NCBI GenBank assembly: GCA_947478785.1
Contig: CANJXI010000023.1
Location: 1 to 48,812 of the forward strand
Direction of reading: 5' to 3'
Origin: Caulobacteraceae bacterium
GTDB taxonomy: Bacteria > Pseudomonadota > Alphaproteobacteria > Caulobacterales > Caulobacteraceae
DNA: 48,812 bases
Positions 18,531 to 26,775 of this stretch are shown here, one piece after another. The stretch's first letter is position 1. Each line of letters opens with the position of its first letter. The notes beneath the pieces were generated by a model that did no database searches, had not been told where the DNA came from, and was given only the letters and a program-made list of their open reading frames with translations. Both the position numbers and the translations under genes were made by a program.

Positions 18531-19191
18531 GATCGAAGGGCAGTTCCTCGTGGAAGGCGCGGTCGAACGCCTGCATCGGGTCCTTGCCCATCAGCGCCAG
18601 CTTCACGGGACCCCAGCTCATCCGGTGGATCTCGCAGGGGCCGAGCGCGCGCAGCGCCTCGCCGTGGACGGGCGCGCCATAGCCCTTGTGGCTGGCGAAG
18701 CCGTAGCCGGGGTAGCGGGCGTCCATCTCGACCATGATCCGGTCGCGGGCCACCTTGGCCAGGATCGAGGCCGCGGCGATGGATTTCGACTTGCCGTCGC
18801 CGCCCACCACCGTCTTCACCTCGCAGGGCAGCTTGAAGCGGTAGTTGCCGTCGACCAGGGCGTAGGCCGGCGCCACATGCAGGCCCGCGACGGCGCGGTG
18901 CATGGCGAGGCCCGCCGCATGCAGGATGTTCAGCGTGGCGATCTCCTCGACGCTGGCGAAGCCGACGCACCAGGCGACCGCCTTGGCCTTGATCTCGATC
19001 TCCAGCGCCTCGCGGGTCCGGGCCGACAGCTTCTTGGAGTCGTCGAGGCCCTTGGGGACCTTCCTGAGGTTCAGGATCACGGCGGCGGCGCTGACCGGGC
19101 CGGCCCAGGGCCCTCGGCCGGCCTCGTCGACGCCACAGACATGGCCGTCGATGTAGGCGCGCTCCAGCATCAGGGTGGGACCGCGCGCCAT
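18517..19191 (-). CDS. rnhB: Ribonuclease HII
   Basis: Removes ribonucleotides misincorporated in DNA and degrades RNA of RNA-DNA hybrids. The product is 224 aa. The N-terminal catalytic block is [15 protein letters not shown] (D22, E23). Further conserved parts are [44 protein letters not shown] and [18 protein letters not shown]. The start ATG 19191 overlaps the tag stop by one base (TGATG), so the genes are coupled. It shares a repair theme with tag. Confidence 0.96.
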   Translation of the reverse strand: MARGPTLMLERAYIDGHVCGVDEAGRGPWAGPVSAAAVILNLRKVPKGLDDSKKLSARTREALEIEIKAKAVAWCVGFASVEEIATLNILHAAGLAMHRAVAGLHVAPAYALVDGNYRFKLPCEVKTVVGGDGKSKSIAAASILAKVARDRIMVEMDARYPGYGFASHKGYGAPVHGEALRALGPCEIHRMSWGPVKLALMGKDPMQAFDRAFHEELPFDHAEP

Positions 19192-19772
19192 CAGGCCTTC
19201 ACCGCATCATGGCGGAAGCAGCAGGTCAGGTGGTCGTTGACGATGCCGACGGCCTGCATCCAGGCGTAGACGATCACCGGGCCCACGAACTTGAAGCCCT
19301 TGGCCTTCAGCGCCTTGGCGACCGTCTCGGCCAGTTCGGTCTTGGCCGGGACCTGGCCGACATCGCTGAAGCTGTTCTGCAGCGGCTTGCCGCCGGTGAA
19401 ACCCCAGCAGAAGTCCGAAAAATCCTCGCCCGCCTCGCGCATCGCCACATAGATTCTGGCCGAGCTGATCGCCGCGTCGATCTTGGCGTTGGACCGGACG
19501 ATGCCAGCGTCGGCCATCAGTCGCGCCCGGTCGGCCTCGCCATAGGCCGCCACCTTGTCGGGATCGAAATTATCGAAGGCCGCGCGGAAGGCGTCGCGTT
19601 TGCGCAGGATGGTGATCCAGGCGAGCCCCGCCTGAAAGCCGTCCAGCACCAGCTTTTCCCAGAGCGCGCGCGAGTCGTACTCCGGCACGCCCCATTCGGT
19701 GTCGTGGTAGGCCTCGTAGAGCGGGTCGCCGGCCATGCCGCGCCAGCCGCACCGGATCGGGGGAGTGGACAT
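19191..19772 (-). CDS. tag: DNA-3-methyladenine glycosylase I
   Basis: Base-excision enzyme that removes 3-methyladenine. The product is 193 aa. Hallmarks are [22 protein letters not shown] at the N-terminus and [11 protein letters not shown] at the C-terminus, which together supply the Cys/His zinc site. [21 protein letters not shown] is the helix-hairpin-helix region. The start is ATG 19772. First gene of the tag-rnhB-yjbR operon. Confidence 0.96.
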   Translation of the reverse strand: MSTPPIRCGWRGMAGDPLYEAYHDTEWGVPEYDSRALWEKLVLDGFQAGLAWITILRKRDAFRAAFDNFDPDKVAAYGEADRARLMADAGIVRSNAKIDAAISSARIYVAMREAGEDFSDFCWGFTGGKPLQNSFSDVGQVPAKTELAETVAKALKAKGFKFVGPVIVYAWMQAVGIVNDHLTCCFRHDAVKA

Positions 19773-19842
19773 CGCGGGCAGTTTCGGCCGAGCCGGGGGG
19801 TGGCGGCAAGACCCCAGTTGCTCCCCCTGCGGGGGCTGAGCG

Positions 19843-20697
19843 TCAGGATGTGGGATCGAGGGCGGCGGTGAACCAGGCGGGCTGTTCGACAGTGACGGGG
19901 CGGCCGTCGACGGTGAGCCTGGCGCCCAGGGCGCGGTCGAGGCGGAGCAGGGCCATGGCGGCGCCGTCCGCGCCGGACAGCATCTCGCCGGCCCGCAGGT
20001 CGCCGGCCAGGATCTCCGCGCCGAAGGCCGGGGCCGGGCCGTCGAAGTGGATCGGCAGCATGCGGCTCTTGATCTGGCCGCGGCGCTTCATGCGCGAGGT
20101 GGTTTCCTGGCCGACGAAGCAGCCCTTGTGGAAGTCGACGCCGTTCAAGAGGTCGAAGTTAGCCTCGATGGGATAGGTCCTGTCGGAGCCCCAGTCGGCG
20201 GGGCCCGGAACGCCGAGCGCCAGCTTCTGGGCTTCGCGGGCGGATTCGTCGGCGGTCATGGCGCCGGGTGGGGTCGTTGCGCCGTAGCCACGCCAGCCCA
20301 GCTCCGGCAGGCGAGGGTCGCGCACAAAGCCCCCATCAAGAAAGCCTGGGTCCCCGCTTTCGCGGGGATGAGCGGAGAAAAGAACGGTGATCGGCGCGGA
20401 ATCGAGCGCCAGCTCCACCTTGGCGCGGAGGCGGTACATCGTCAGGCGCTGCAGGATGGCGTCGCGGTGGGCGGCCTCGACGTCGAGCCAGGCGCCCTCG
20501 CCGCCCCGGTCCACGACGAAGAGGTCGTAGAGCAAGCGGCCCTGCGGCGTGAGCAGGGCGGCGAACCGGGCCTCGCCCGGCGCCATCGTCTCGACATCCT
20601 GGGTGATCAGACCCTGCAGGAAGGACCGCCAGTCCGGCCCGCCGATCGCGATCAGGGCGCGGCTGGGAAGGGCGGCGTGGGTCAGGGTTTCGGCCAT
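19843..20697 (-). CDS. ygfZ: Folate-binding YgfZ/GcvT-like protein with an embedded palindromic repeat
   Basis: Tetrahydrofolate-binding protein implicated in maintenance of iron-sulfur enzymes and tRNA modification. The product is 284 aa. The family signature KGCFVGQE is present (DFHKGCFVGQETTSRMKRRG), and the N-terminal FLQGLITQDV is standard. ATG 20697 was chosen; the frame stays open to 21660 but that part is antisense to the GT9 gene. Around residues 110-120 the protein reads FSAHPRESGDPGFLDGG. This is the translation of a palindromic unit (hairpin CCCCGC-GAAA-GCGGGG at 20352-20367) present elsewhere as an intergenic repeat, that is, an in-frame repeat insertion. Confidence 0.93.
   Translation of the reverse strand: MAETLTHAALPSRALIAIGGPDWRSFLQGLITQDVETMAPGEARFAALLTPQGRLLYDLFVVDRGGEGAWLDVEAAHRDAILQRLTMYRLRAKVELALDSAPITVLFSAHPRESGDPGFLDGGFVRDPRLPELGWRGYGATTPPGAMTADESAREAQKLALGVPGPADWGSDRTYPIEANFDLLNGVDFHKGCFVGQETTSRMKRRGQIKSRMLPIHFDGPAPAFGAEILAGDLRAGEMLSGADGAAMALLRLDRALGARLTVDGRPVTVEQPAWFTAALDPTS
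20341..20374 (-). repeat. Small palindromic unit inside ygfZ
   Basis: On the minus strand it reads CTCATCCCCGCGAAAGCGG followed by GGACCCAGGCTTT: a 6-bp GC stem closed by a GAAA loop. It resembles the terminal hairpins of family B elements (GTCATCCC...GGGACCCA). It is translated in frame within ygfZ. Confidence 0.8.
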
Positions 20698-20757
20698 GGC
20701 TGCAATTTGGGGCGCCCGACAGTGGAGCGCCAGCACCAGCCGACCTATAGAGGGCCG

Positions 20758-21753
20758 ATGCCGCCTGCTTCTTTCCCGATCCTGTTCATCACCGCGACGC
20801 GGATCGGCGACGCCGTGCTGTCGTCGGGCCTGATCAAGCGGCTGACCGACGAGATCCCCAACGCGCGGTTCACGGTGGTCGCGGGACCGGCCGCGGCGCC
20901 GCTGTTCACCGACCTGCCCAACCTCGACCGCATCATCGTCTTCGCCAAGGCCAAGGACGGCAGCCACTGGTTCGACCTGTGGCGGCAAGTTCGTAAAGTC
21001 CGCTGGGGCCTGGTGGTGGATCTGCGGGGGTCTGGCCTGTCGCGGTTCATCGCCACGCGGCGGCGCGCGATCTTCCGCAAGGGCCCGGGCGCGCCGGTCC
21101 ACAAGGTGATGGAGGCGGCCCGCACGCTGAAGATCGAGGACGAGCCGGCCGCTCCCTATATCTATACCTCGCCGGAGATCGAGGCCTACGCGGGCGAGCT
21201 GACGGCGGGCGCGGGACCGATCCTGGCCGTGGCGCCGGCCGCCAACTGGGTGGGCAAGACCTGGCCGCTGGAGCGGTTCAGCCAGGTGGCGATCCGGCTG
21301 CTGGGCTCGGCGGGACCGCTGAAGGGCGGGCGGCTGATGCTGCTGGGCGGGCCCGAGGACACCCAGCTTGGCCGCGAGATGAAGGACATCGTCCAGCGCG
21401 GCAAGTTCATCGACCTGGCGGGCAAGGTGGACCTGCTCACCGCCTTTGCCTGCCTGAAGCGCGCGCGGCTGTTCCTCGGCAACGATTCCGGGACCATGCA
21501 CCTGGCGGCCGCGGCCGGCATACCGACGCTCGGCCTGTTCGGGCCGTCGGACGAGACGCTCTACGCGCCCTGGGGACCCGACGCGCGGGTGGTGCGGGGG
21601 CCACGAAGCTTCGAGCAGATCCGGGCGATAGACCCTGGCTTCACCCAGGCGCTCTGCCACATGATGGACCTGAGCGTGGACACCGTCGCCAGGGCCGCCA
21701 AGGACCTGCTGGCGGCCACCGAACCGGATAGAGCCGAGACCCCCAATGCCTGA
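20758..21753 (+). CDS. Glycosyltransferase family 9 (heptosyltransferase-like)
   Basis: Likely LPS core heptosyltransferase-type enzyme of 331 aa, acting at the cytoplasmic face of the inner membrane. It starts PILFITATRIGDAVLSSGLIKRL, the GT9 N-terminal signature. The C-terminal nucleotide-sugar part has FLGNDSGTMHLAAAAGIPTLGLFGPSDE, the classic D-S-G-x-x-H-x-A motif. ATG 20758 has TAGAGGG upstream. The stop overlaps the ATG of the dihydroorotase-like gene by 8 bp, so the two are coupled although functionally unrelated. The donor sugar cannot be settled from sequence. Confidence 0.92.
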   Translation: MPPASFPILFITATRIGDAVLSSGLIKRLTDEIPNARFTVVAGPAAAPLFTDLPNLDRIIVFAKAKDGSHWFDLWRQVRKVRWGLVVDLRGSGLSRFIATRRRAIFRKGPGAPVHKVMEAARTLKIEDEPAAPYIYTSPEIEAYAGELTAGAGPILAVAPAANWVGKTWPLERFSQVAIRLLGSAGPLKGGRLMLLGGPEDTQLGREMKDIVQRGKFIDLAGKVDLLTAFACLKRARLFLGNDSGTMHLAAAAGIPTLGLFGPSDETLYAPWGPDARVVRGPRSFEQIRAIDPGFTQALCHMMDLSVDTVARAAKDLLAATEPDRAETPNA

Positions 21754-23080
21754 GACCTACGACCTGATCGTGCGGGGCGGCGAGGTGGTGAACCACGCCG
21801 GACGCGGCCTGGCCGACGTGGGCGTGCGCGGCGGCAAGATCGCCGCGGTGGGCGACCTCGCCCAGGCCTCGGCGGGCGAGGTGTTCGACGCCAAGGGCCT
21901 GACGGTGATGCCGGGCGTCATCGACACCCAGGTGCATTTCCGCGAACCGGGCCTGGAGTGGAAGGAAGACCTGGAGAGCGGGTCGCGCGCCGCCGTGCTG
22001 GGCGGTGTGGTGGCGGTCTTCGAGATGCCCAACACCGAGCCGACGACCACGGACCCGGAGGCGCTGGCCGACAAGCTTGAGCGCGCCAAGGGGCGGATGC
22101 ATTGCGACCATGCCTTCTATGTGGGCGGCACCCACGAGAACGCCCGCTGGCTCGGCGAGCTGGAGCGCCTGCCCGGCTGCTGCGGGGTGAAGGTGTTCAT
22201 GGGCGCCTCGACCGGCACCCTGCTGGTGCAGGACGACGCGGGGATCGAGGCCGTTCTGCGCCACACCAACCGGCGCGCGACCTTCCACTCCGAGGACGAA
22301 TACCGCCTGGCCGAACGCCGGCCGCTGGCCCGCACCGGCGACTGGACCAGCCACTACGAGGTGCGCGACGCCCAGTCGGCCATCCAGTCCACCGAGCGGC
22401 TGGTGCGGATCGCCACCGCGCTCGGCAAGCGCATCCATGTGCTGCATGTTACGACGGCCGAGGAGATCGCCTATCTCGCCCGGCACAAGGACGTGGCCAG
22501 CGTGGAGCTCACCCCGCAGCACCTGACCCTGGCGGGGCCCGAGGACTACGAGCGGCTGAAGGGCTACGCCCAGATGAACCCGCCGGTGCGCACCGCCGAG
22601 CATCGCGCGGCGCTCTGGGTCGGGCTGGCCAATGGGGTGGCCGACGTGCTGGGCTCCGACCACGCGCCGCACACCTCGGAGGAAAAGGCCCGGCCCTATC
22701 CCGCCTCGCCGTCCGGCATGCCCGGCGTGCAGACCCTGCTGGCGGTGATGCTGACCCATGTGGCGGACGGCAAGCTCAGCCTGGAGCGGCTGGTGGACCT
22801 GACCAGCCATGGGGCGAACCGGCTGTTCGGCCTGGCCGACAAGGGCCGTCTGGCCGAGGGCTATGACGCCGACCTGACCATTGTCGACCTGAAGGCCAGG
22901 CGGACCATCACGCACGCGGCCATGGCCAGCCGCTGCGGCTGGACGCCCTATGACGGGATGGAGGCCAAGGGCTGGCCGATGGCGACCATCATCCGCGGCC
23001 GGGTGGTGATGCGCGACGACGAAGTGGTGGCGCCGAGCCTCGGCCAGCCGGTGCGGTTCGCGGAGACGCTGGCGGGTTAG
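21746..23080 (+). CDS. pyrC: Dihydroorotase-like amidohydrolase (PyrC/AllB type)
   Basis: Amidohydrolase of 444 aa closest to bacterial class I dihydroorotases, which cyclise carbamoyl-aspartate in pyrimidine synthesis. Allantoinase or hydantoinase activity is the alternative. Conserved blocks are PGVIDTQVHFREPGLEWKEDL, FEMPNTEPTTT, GVKVFMGASTGTL, FHSEDE (H181), HVLHVTTAEE (H234) and GSDHAPHT (D305). In the metal motif the first His of HxH is Gln (Q62-V-H64). I recall this variant in other alphaproteobacterial homologs, so it may define a subfamily. Translation is coupled to the upstream GT9 gene. Confidence 0.85.
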   Translation: MPETYDLIVRGGEVVNHAGRGLADVGVRGGKIAAVGDLAQASAGEVFDAKGLTVMPGVIDTQVHFREPGLEWKEDLESGSRAAVLGGVVAVFEMPNTEPTTTDPEALADKLERAKGRMHCDHAFYVGGTHENARWLGELERLPGCCGVKVFMGASTGTLLVQDDAGIEAVLRHTNRRATFHSEDEYRLAERRPLARTGDWTSHYEVRDAQSAIQSTERLVRIATALGKRIHVLHVTTAEEIAYLARHKDVASVELTPQHLTLAGPEDYERLKGYAQMNPPVRTAEHRAALWVGLANGVADVLGSDHAPHTSEEKARPYPASPSGMPGVQTLLAVMLTHVADGKLSLERLVDLTSHGANRLFGLADKGRLAEGYDADLTIVDLKARRTITHAAMASRCGWTPYDGMEAKGWPMATIIRGRVVMRDDEVVAPSLGQPVRFAETLAG

Positions 23081-23105
23081 AACGCCCCCGGGGCCTCTTG
23101 GGTCT

Positions 23106-23247
23106 CCTTCCTCCTCGATGGAGGAAGGCCGGGATGGGGGTGTGGGCGGGTCGATGAGGCGAAGGTCGAGGTCGGCGCCGACCTGAGTCTCTGCGTCACC
23201 GCAGCAATCTCACCCCCTCCCAACCCTCCCCCATCGAGGGGAGGGTT
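23106..23247 (+). terminator. Two strong stem-loops after the dihydroorotase-like gene
   Basis: Stem CCTTCCTCC/GGAGGAAGG (23106-23128, loop TCGAT) and stem AACCCTCCCC/GGGGAGGGTT (23222-23247, loop CATCGA), about 90 bp apart in a 240-bp gap. The loops are complementary-like (TCGAT and CATCGA). Either could terminate transcription, and the pair may be another repeat family. Confidence 0.5.
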
Positions 23248-23320
23248 AAGGATTCGAGGGCCTATTTTCATCTTGAGCAGCGGCCTTTCGTTCCCTTCGC
23301 CGCCCGGATAGCCTCGCGCC

Positions 23321-25102
23321 ATGGACGCCGAGCTTCAGCCCGCCACCGCGCCGTTCCGGGACCCGCGCTATGCGCCCCGGCGGCTGAGCGTCGAGCGGCG
23401 CGCGGGGGGCGAGATCCGGCTGAGCCACCCCGGCGGGTTCGACGATCCGTTCGGGACGATGACGGCGGCGCTGGAGCACTGGGCCGGGGCCGCGCCGGAC
23501 CGGGTGTGGTTGGCCGAGCGGTCGGGCGAGGGCTGGCGGACGGTGACCTTCGCCGAGGCCCTCCAGAGGATGCAGGCGCTGGCCGGCGGGCTGCGCGAGC
23601 TGGGCGTCGTGGGCGCGCGGCCCCTGCTGATCCTCTCAGGCAATTCCATCGACCACGCGCTGATCAAGTACGCGGCCATGAGCCAGGGGATGCCAGCGGC
23701 GCCGGTGTCGCCGCAGTACGGGCTGGCGGGCGCGAACCTGGGGCGGCTGGCGCACGCCTGCGCGGCGCTCCATCCGGTCTGCGTCTACACCGACGACGCG
23801 GCCCTCTTCGCCGAGGGGCTGGCGGCCGAGGTGGTGGCGGGCCTGCCGGTGATCGCGGCGCGCAACGGGCGGCCGGGGGATGTGTCCCTGGAGCGCCTGC
23901 TGCGGGCCAAAGCCCAGCCTGCCACCGCGCGGCCGGAGGATCACGCCAAGTACCTGCTGACCTCCGGGTCCACCGGCCACCCCAAGGCGGTGATCATGAC
24001 CCACGCCGGGACCTCGGCGAACTCGGCGCAGATCACCGCCTGTTTCGAGGATCCGGACCCGCCGGTGATGGTCAATTCCGCGCCCTGGAGCCACAGCCTG
24101 GGGGCCAATTCGATCCTGCACAACACCCTGCACCGGGGCGGGACGCTGTACATCGACTGGGGCCAGCCGACCGCCGCGCGGTTCGGCGAGACCCTGCGCA
24201 ACCTCAGGGAAATCTCGCCCACCTACCAGAACATGGTGCCGGCCGGCTGGATGCTGTTCGCCGACGAACTGGAGGCCGACGAGGCGCTGGCCCGGCGGTT
24301 CTTCGAGCGCGTGCGGCTCCTGCAGTACGGGGGGGCGGCGCTGGCCCAGGCGACGGCCGACCGCATCCAGGCGGTCGCCGCGCGGACGGTCGGCGAGCGG
24401 ATCAGCTTCTCGTCTGGCTATGGCTCCACCGAGACGGGGCCGCTCGCCACCAACGTCCACTGGCCCAACGCGCGGATGGGGATGATCGGCCTGCCCGTGC
24501 CCGGGACGCAGGTCAGGCTGGTCCCGATGGCCGGCAAGCTCGACTTCCGGGTTAAGGGGCCGCAGGTGACGCCGGGCTACCTGGGCCGGCCGGACCTCTC
24601 CGCCAAGGCCTTCGACGACGAGGGCTTCTATGTGCTGGGCGACGCGGCGCGGTTCGTCGATCCGGACGACCCGGCCCAGGGCATGGTCTTCGACGGCCGG
24701 CTGTCGGAGAACTTCAAGCTGGCCAGCGGCACCTTCGTGGGCGTGGGCGACCTGCGGATCGGGGCGGTGGGCGCCATCGGCGGGGCGGTGACCGACGCGG
24801 TGGTCTGCGGCGAGAACCGCGAGGCGGTGGGGCTGCTCCTCTATCCCAACCCGCGCCTGCCGCGCGCCGAGGTGGAGGCCGCCGTACGCGCGGGCCTGTC
24901 CGCCTTCAACGGCCAGGGCCAGGGCTCGGGCGGCGTCGTGGCCCGCGCCATCGTGCTGCCGGACGGGCCCGATCCGATGTCGGGCGAGATCACCGACAAG
25001 GGCTATATCTCCCAGACGCTGGCCCGCACCCGGCGCGCGGCCTTCGTCGAGCGGCTGTTCGCCGACCCCGCCTCCTCCGACGTGATGGTGTTCGCCCCAT
25101 GA
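23321..25102 (+). CDS. Feruloyl-CoA synthase-like acyl-CoA ligase
   Basis: ANL-superfamily adenylating enzyme of 593 aa. It activates a carboxylic acid with ATP and CoA. The AMP-binding loop is YLLTSGSTGHPKAVIMTH. SSGYGSTETGPLATN is the A5-type motif and PGYLGRPDLSAKAFDDEGFYVLGDA the hinge region. The catalytic-lysine end reads GEITDKGYISQTLARTRRAAFVERLF, which together with the N-terminal FRDPRYAPR is what I associate with feruloyl-CoA synthases. No hydratase-lyase or vanillin dehydrogenase gene is adjacent, so ferulate as substrate is not proven. It overlaps the next gene by 4 bp (ATGA). Confidence 0.85.
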   Translation: MDAELQPATAPFRDPRYAPRRLSVERRAGGEIRLSHPGGFDDPFGTMTAALEHWAGAAPDRVWLAERSGEGWRTVTFAEALQRMQALAGGLRELGVVGARPLLILSGNSIDHALIKYAAMSQGMPAAPVSPQYGLAGANLGRLAHACAALHPVCVYTDDAALFAEGLAAEVVAGLPVIAARNGRPGDVSLERLLRAKAQPATARPEDHAKYLLTSGSTGHPKAVIMTHAGTSANSAQITACFEDPDPPVMVNSAPWSHSLGANSILHNTLHRGGTLYIDWGQPTAARFGETLRNLREISPTYQNMVPAGWMLFADELEADEALARRFFERVRLLQYGGAALAQATADRIQAVAARTVGERISFSSGYGSTETGPLATNVHWPNARMGMIGLPVPGTQVRLVPMAGKLDFRVKGPQVTPGYLGRPDLSAKAFDDEGFYVLGDAARFVDPDDPAQGMVFDGRLSENFKLASGTFVGVGDLRIGAVGAIGGAVTDAVVCGENREAVGLLLYPNPRLPRAEVEAAVRAGLSAFNGQGQGSGGVVARAIVLPDGPDPMSGEITDKGYISQTLARTRRAAFVERLFADPASSDVMVFAP

Positions 25103-26637
25103 ACGGCGCCGACGCCCTGCTGGCGACCCTTGTGGCGAACGGCGTCACCGCCTGTTTCGCCAACCCCGGCACCAGCGAGATGCAGTTCGTGGCGGCGCTC
25201 GACCGCCAGCCGGACATGCGCCCGGTGCTCTGCCTGTTCGAGGGCGTGGCGACGGGCGCGGCCGACGGCTATGGTCGGATGGCGGACCGGCCGGCCTGCA
25301 CCCTGCTGCACCTGGGCCCGGGCTACGCCAACGGGGCGGCGAACCTGCACAACGCCCGGCGCGCCCACACCCCGATCGTCAATGTGATCGGCGACCACGC
25401 CACCTATCACCGGCATTACGACGCGCCGCTGACCTCCGACATCGCGGCGCTGGCCCGGCCCAATTCGCTCTGGGTGAAGTCCGCCGACAGCCCCGACACG
25501 GTGGCGGGCCTGGCCGCCGAGGCGGTGGCCGCGAGCTTCGGCCCGCCCGGCGGTCCCGTGAGCCTGATCCTGCCCGCCGACTCGGCCTGGCTGGAGACCG
25601 GTTCCGGACCGGTCATCGCCCAGAAGCCGATGCGCCCCACGCCCTCCGGCGAGGCGGTGGACGCCGCCGCGCGCGCGATCCGGGCGGCGACAAGGCCGGT
25701 CGTGCTGCTGGGCGGCCAGGCCTGCCGCGCCGAGGGGCTGGCCCAGGCCGCGCGGCTTTCCCTGGTCGGCGTGCGCGTGATGACCGACACCTTCGTGGCG
25801 CGCCAGCCGCGCGGCGCGGGCGTGTTCCCGGCGGCGAAGATGCCCTATTTCGGCGAACTGGCGCTGCAGGAGCTCGCGGGCGCGGACCTGATGGTCTACG
25901 CCGGAACCACCCAGCCGGTGGCCTTCTTCGCCTATCCGGACCGGCCGAGCGTGCTGCTGCCGGAGGGCTGCACGGCGCTGACGCTGGCCGGGCGCGCGGA
26001 GGACGCCGTGGCGGGCCTGGCCGCCCTGGCCGACGCGCTGGGCGCGCCCCGGGAAGGGCCGACCCAGGTGCTGGCGCTTCCCGACGCGCCCGCCGGCAGG
26101 CTCACCGCCTATGCGGTCGGCGCGTCCATCGCCCGGCACATGCCCGAGGGCGCGATCGTCTGCGACGACATGGTGACCTCCGGCACGGGGGTCACGGCCA
26201 ACACCGGCGGCGCCCGGCCGCACGAGGTCCTGGCGCTGACCGGTGGGGCGATCGGCATCGGCCTGCCGCTGGCCGTCGGCGCGGCGGTGGCCTGCCCCGA
26301 CCGCAAGGTCCTGGCGCTCTCCGGCGACGGCTCGGCGATGTACACGATCCAGGCGCTGTGGACGCTGGCCCGGGAGAACCTCGACGTCACCGTCGTGATC
26401 TTCGCCAACAACAGCTATCGCATCCTGAACGTCGAGATGACCCGCACCGGCGCGGGCGACGCGGGGCCCCAGGCCGCCAGGCTGCTGGGCCTGGGCGAGC
26501 CCGACATCGACTGGGTCTCGCTGGCCAAGGGCCTGGGCGTGGCCGCCGTCCGCTGCGCGACGGCGGAGGCCTTCGACAAGGCGTTCGAAGGCGCCATGGC
26601 CCAGCGCGGCCCCATGCTGATCGCGGCGGCGATCTGA
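25099..26637 (+). CDS. Thiamine-diphosphate-dependent enzyme (acetolactate synthase/benzoylformate decarboxylase-like)
   Basis: ThDP enzyme of 512 aa. The N-terminal Pyr domain has CFANPGTSEMQFV and the cofactor-activating Glu in CLFEGVATGAADGYGRMA. The C-terminal PP domain has the GDG...NN metal/ThDP motif (GDGSAMYTIQALWTLARENL to FANNSYRIL). The middle domain is short and shows no obvious FAD loop. It resembles proteins annotated as acetolactate synthase large subunit, but no small subunit or ilvC is nearby. With the coupled acyl-CoA ligase, a 2-keto acid decarboxylase or 2-hydroxyacyl-CoA lyase role is equally plausible. Confidence 0.85.
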   Translation: MNGADALLATLVANGVTACFANPGTSEMQFVAALDRQPDMRPVLCLFEGVATGAADGYGRMADRPACTLLHLGPGYANGAANLHNARRAHTPIVNVIGDHATYHRHYDAPLTSDIAALARPNSLWVKSADSPDTVAGLAAEAVAASFGPPGGPVSLILPADSAWLETGSGPVIAQKPMRPTPSGEAVDAAARAIRAATRPVVLLGGQACRAEGLAQAARLSLVGVRVMTDTFVARQPRGAGVFPAAKMPYFGELALQELAGADLMVYAGTTQPVAFFAYPDRPSVLLPEGCTALTLAGRAEDAVAGLAALADALGAPREGPTQVLALPDAPAGRLTAYAVGASIARHMPEGAIVCDDMVTSGTGVTANTGGARPHEVLALTGGAIGIGLPLAVGAAVACPDRKVLALSGDGSAMYTIQALWTLARENLDVTVVIFANNSYRILNVEMTRTGAGDAGPQAARLLGLGEPDIDWVSLAKGLGVAAVRCATAEAFDKAFEGAMAQRGPMLIAAAI

Positions 26638-26647
26638 GGAAGCCAAA

Positions 26648-26770
26648 TCCTCCCCCGCTTGGCGGGGGAGGTGGCGGCGAATCTGACGCGGGGGGCGCTG
26701 CCGGCGCACCGCGGTCGCAGCGCCCCCTCCACCACTTCGTGGTCCCCCTCCCCCGCTCGCGGGGGAGGAG
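26648..26770. repeat. Palindromic intergenic repeat, family A, copy 5
   Basis: CCTCCCCCGCTTGGCGGGGGAGG, then GGGGGCGCTGCCGGCG, then GCAGCGCCCCCTCCACCAC, ending in CCCCCTCCCCCGC/GCGGGGGAGG. It sits between the convergent ThDP-enzyme and Cys-repeat genes. Confidence 0.85.
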
Positions 26771-26775
26771 TTATG

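Noticed and set aside
20698..21660. Upstream extension of the ygfZ frame
   Set aside because: Antisense to the GT9 gene; normal YgfZ N-terminus begins at ATG 20697.
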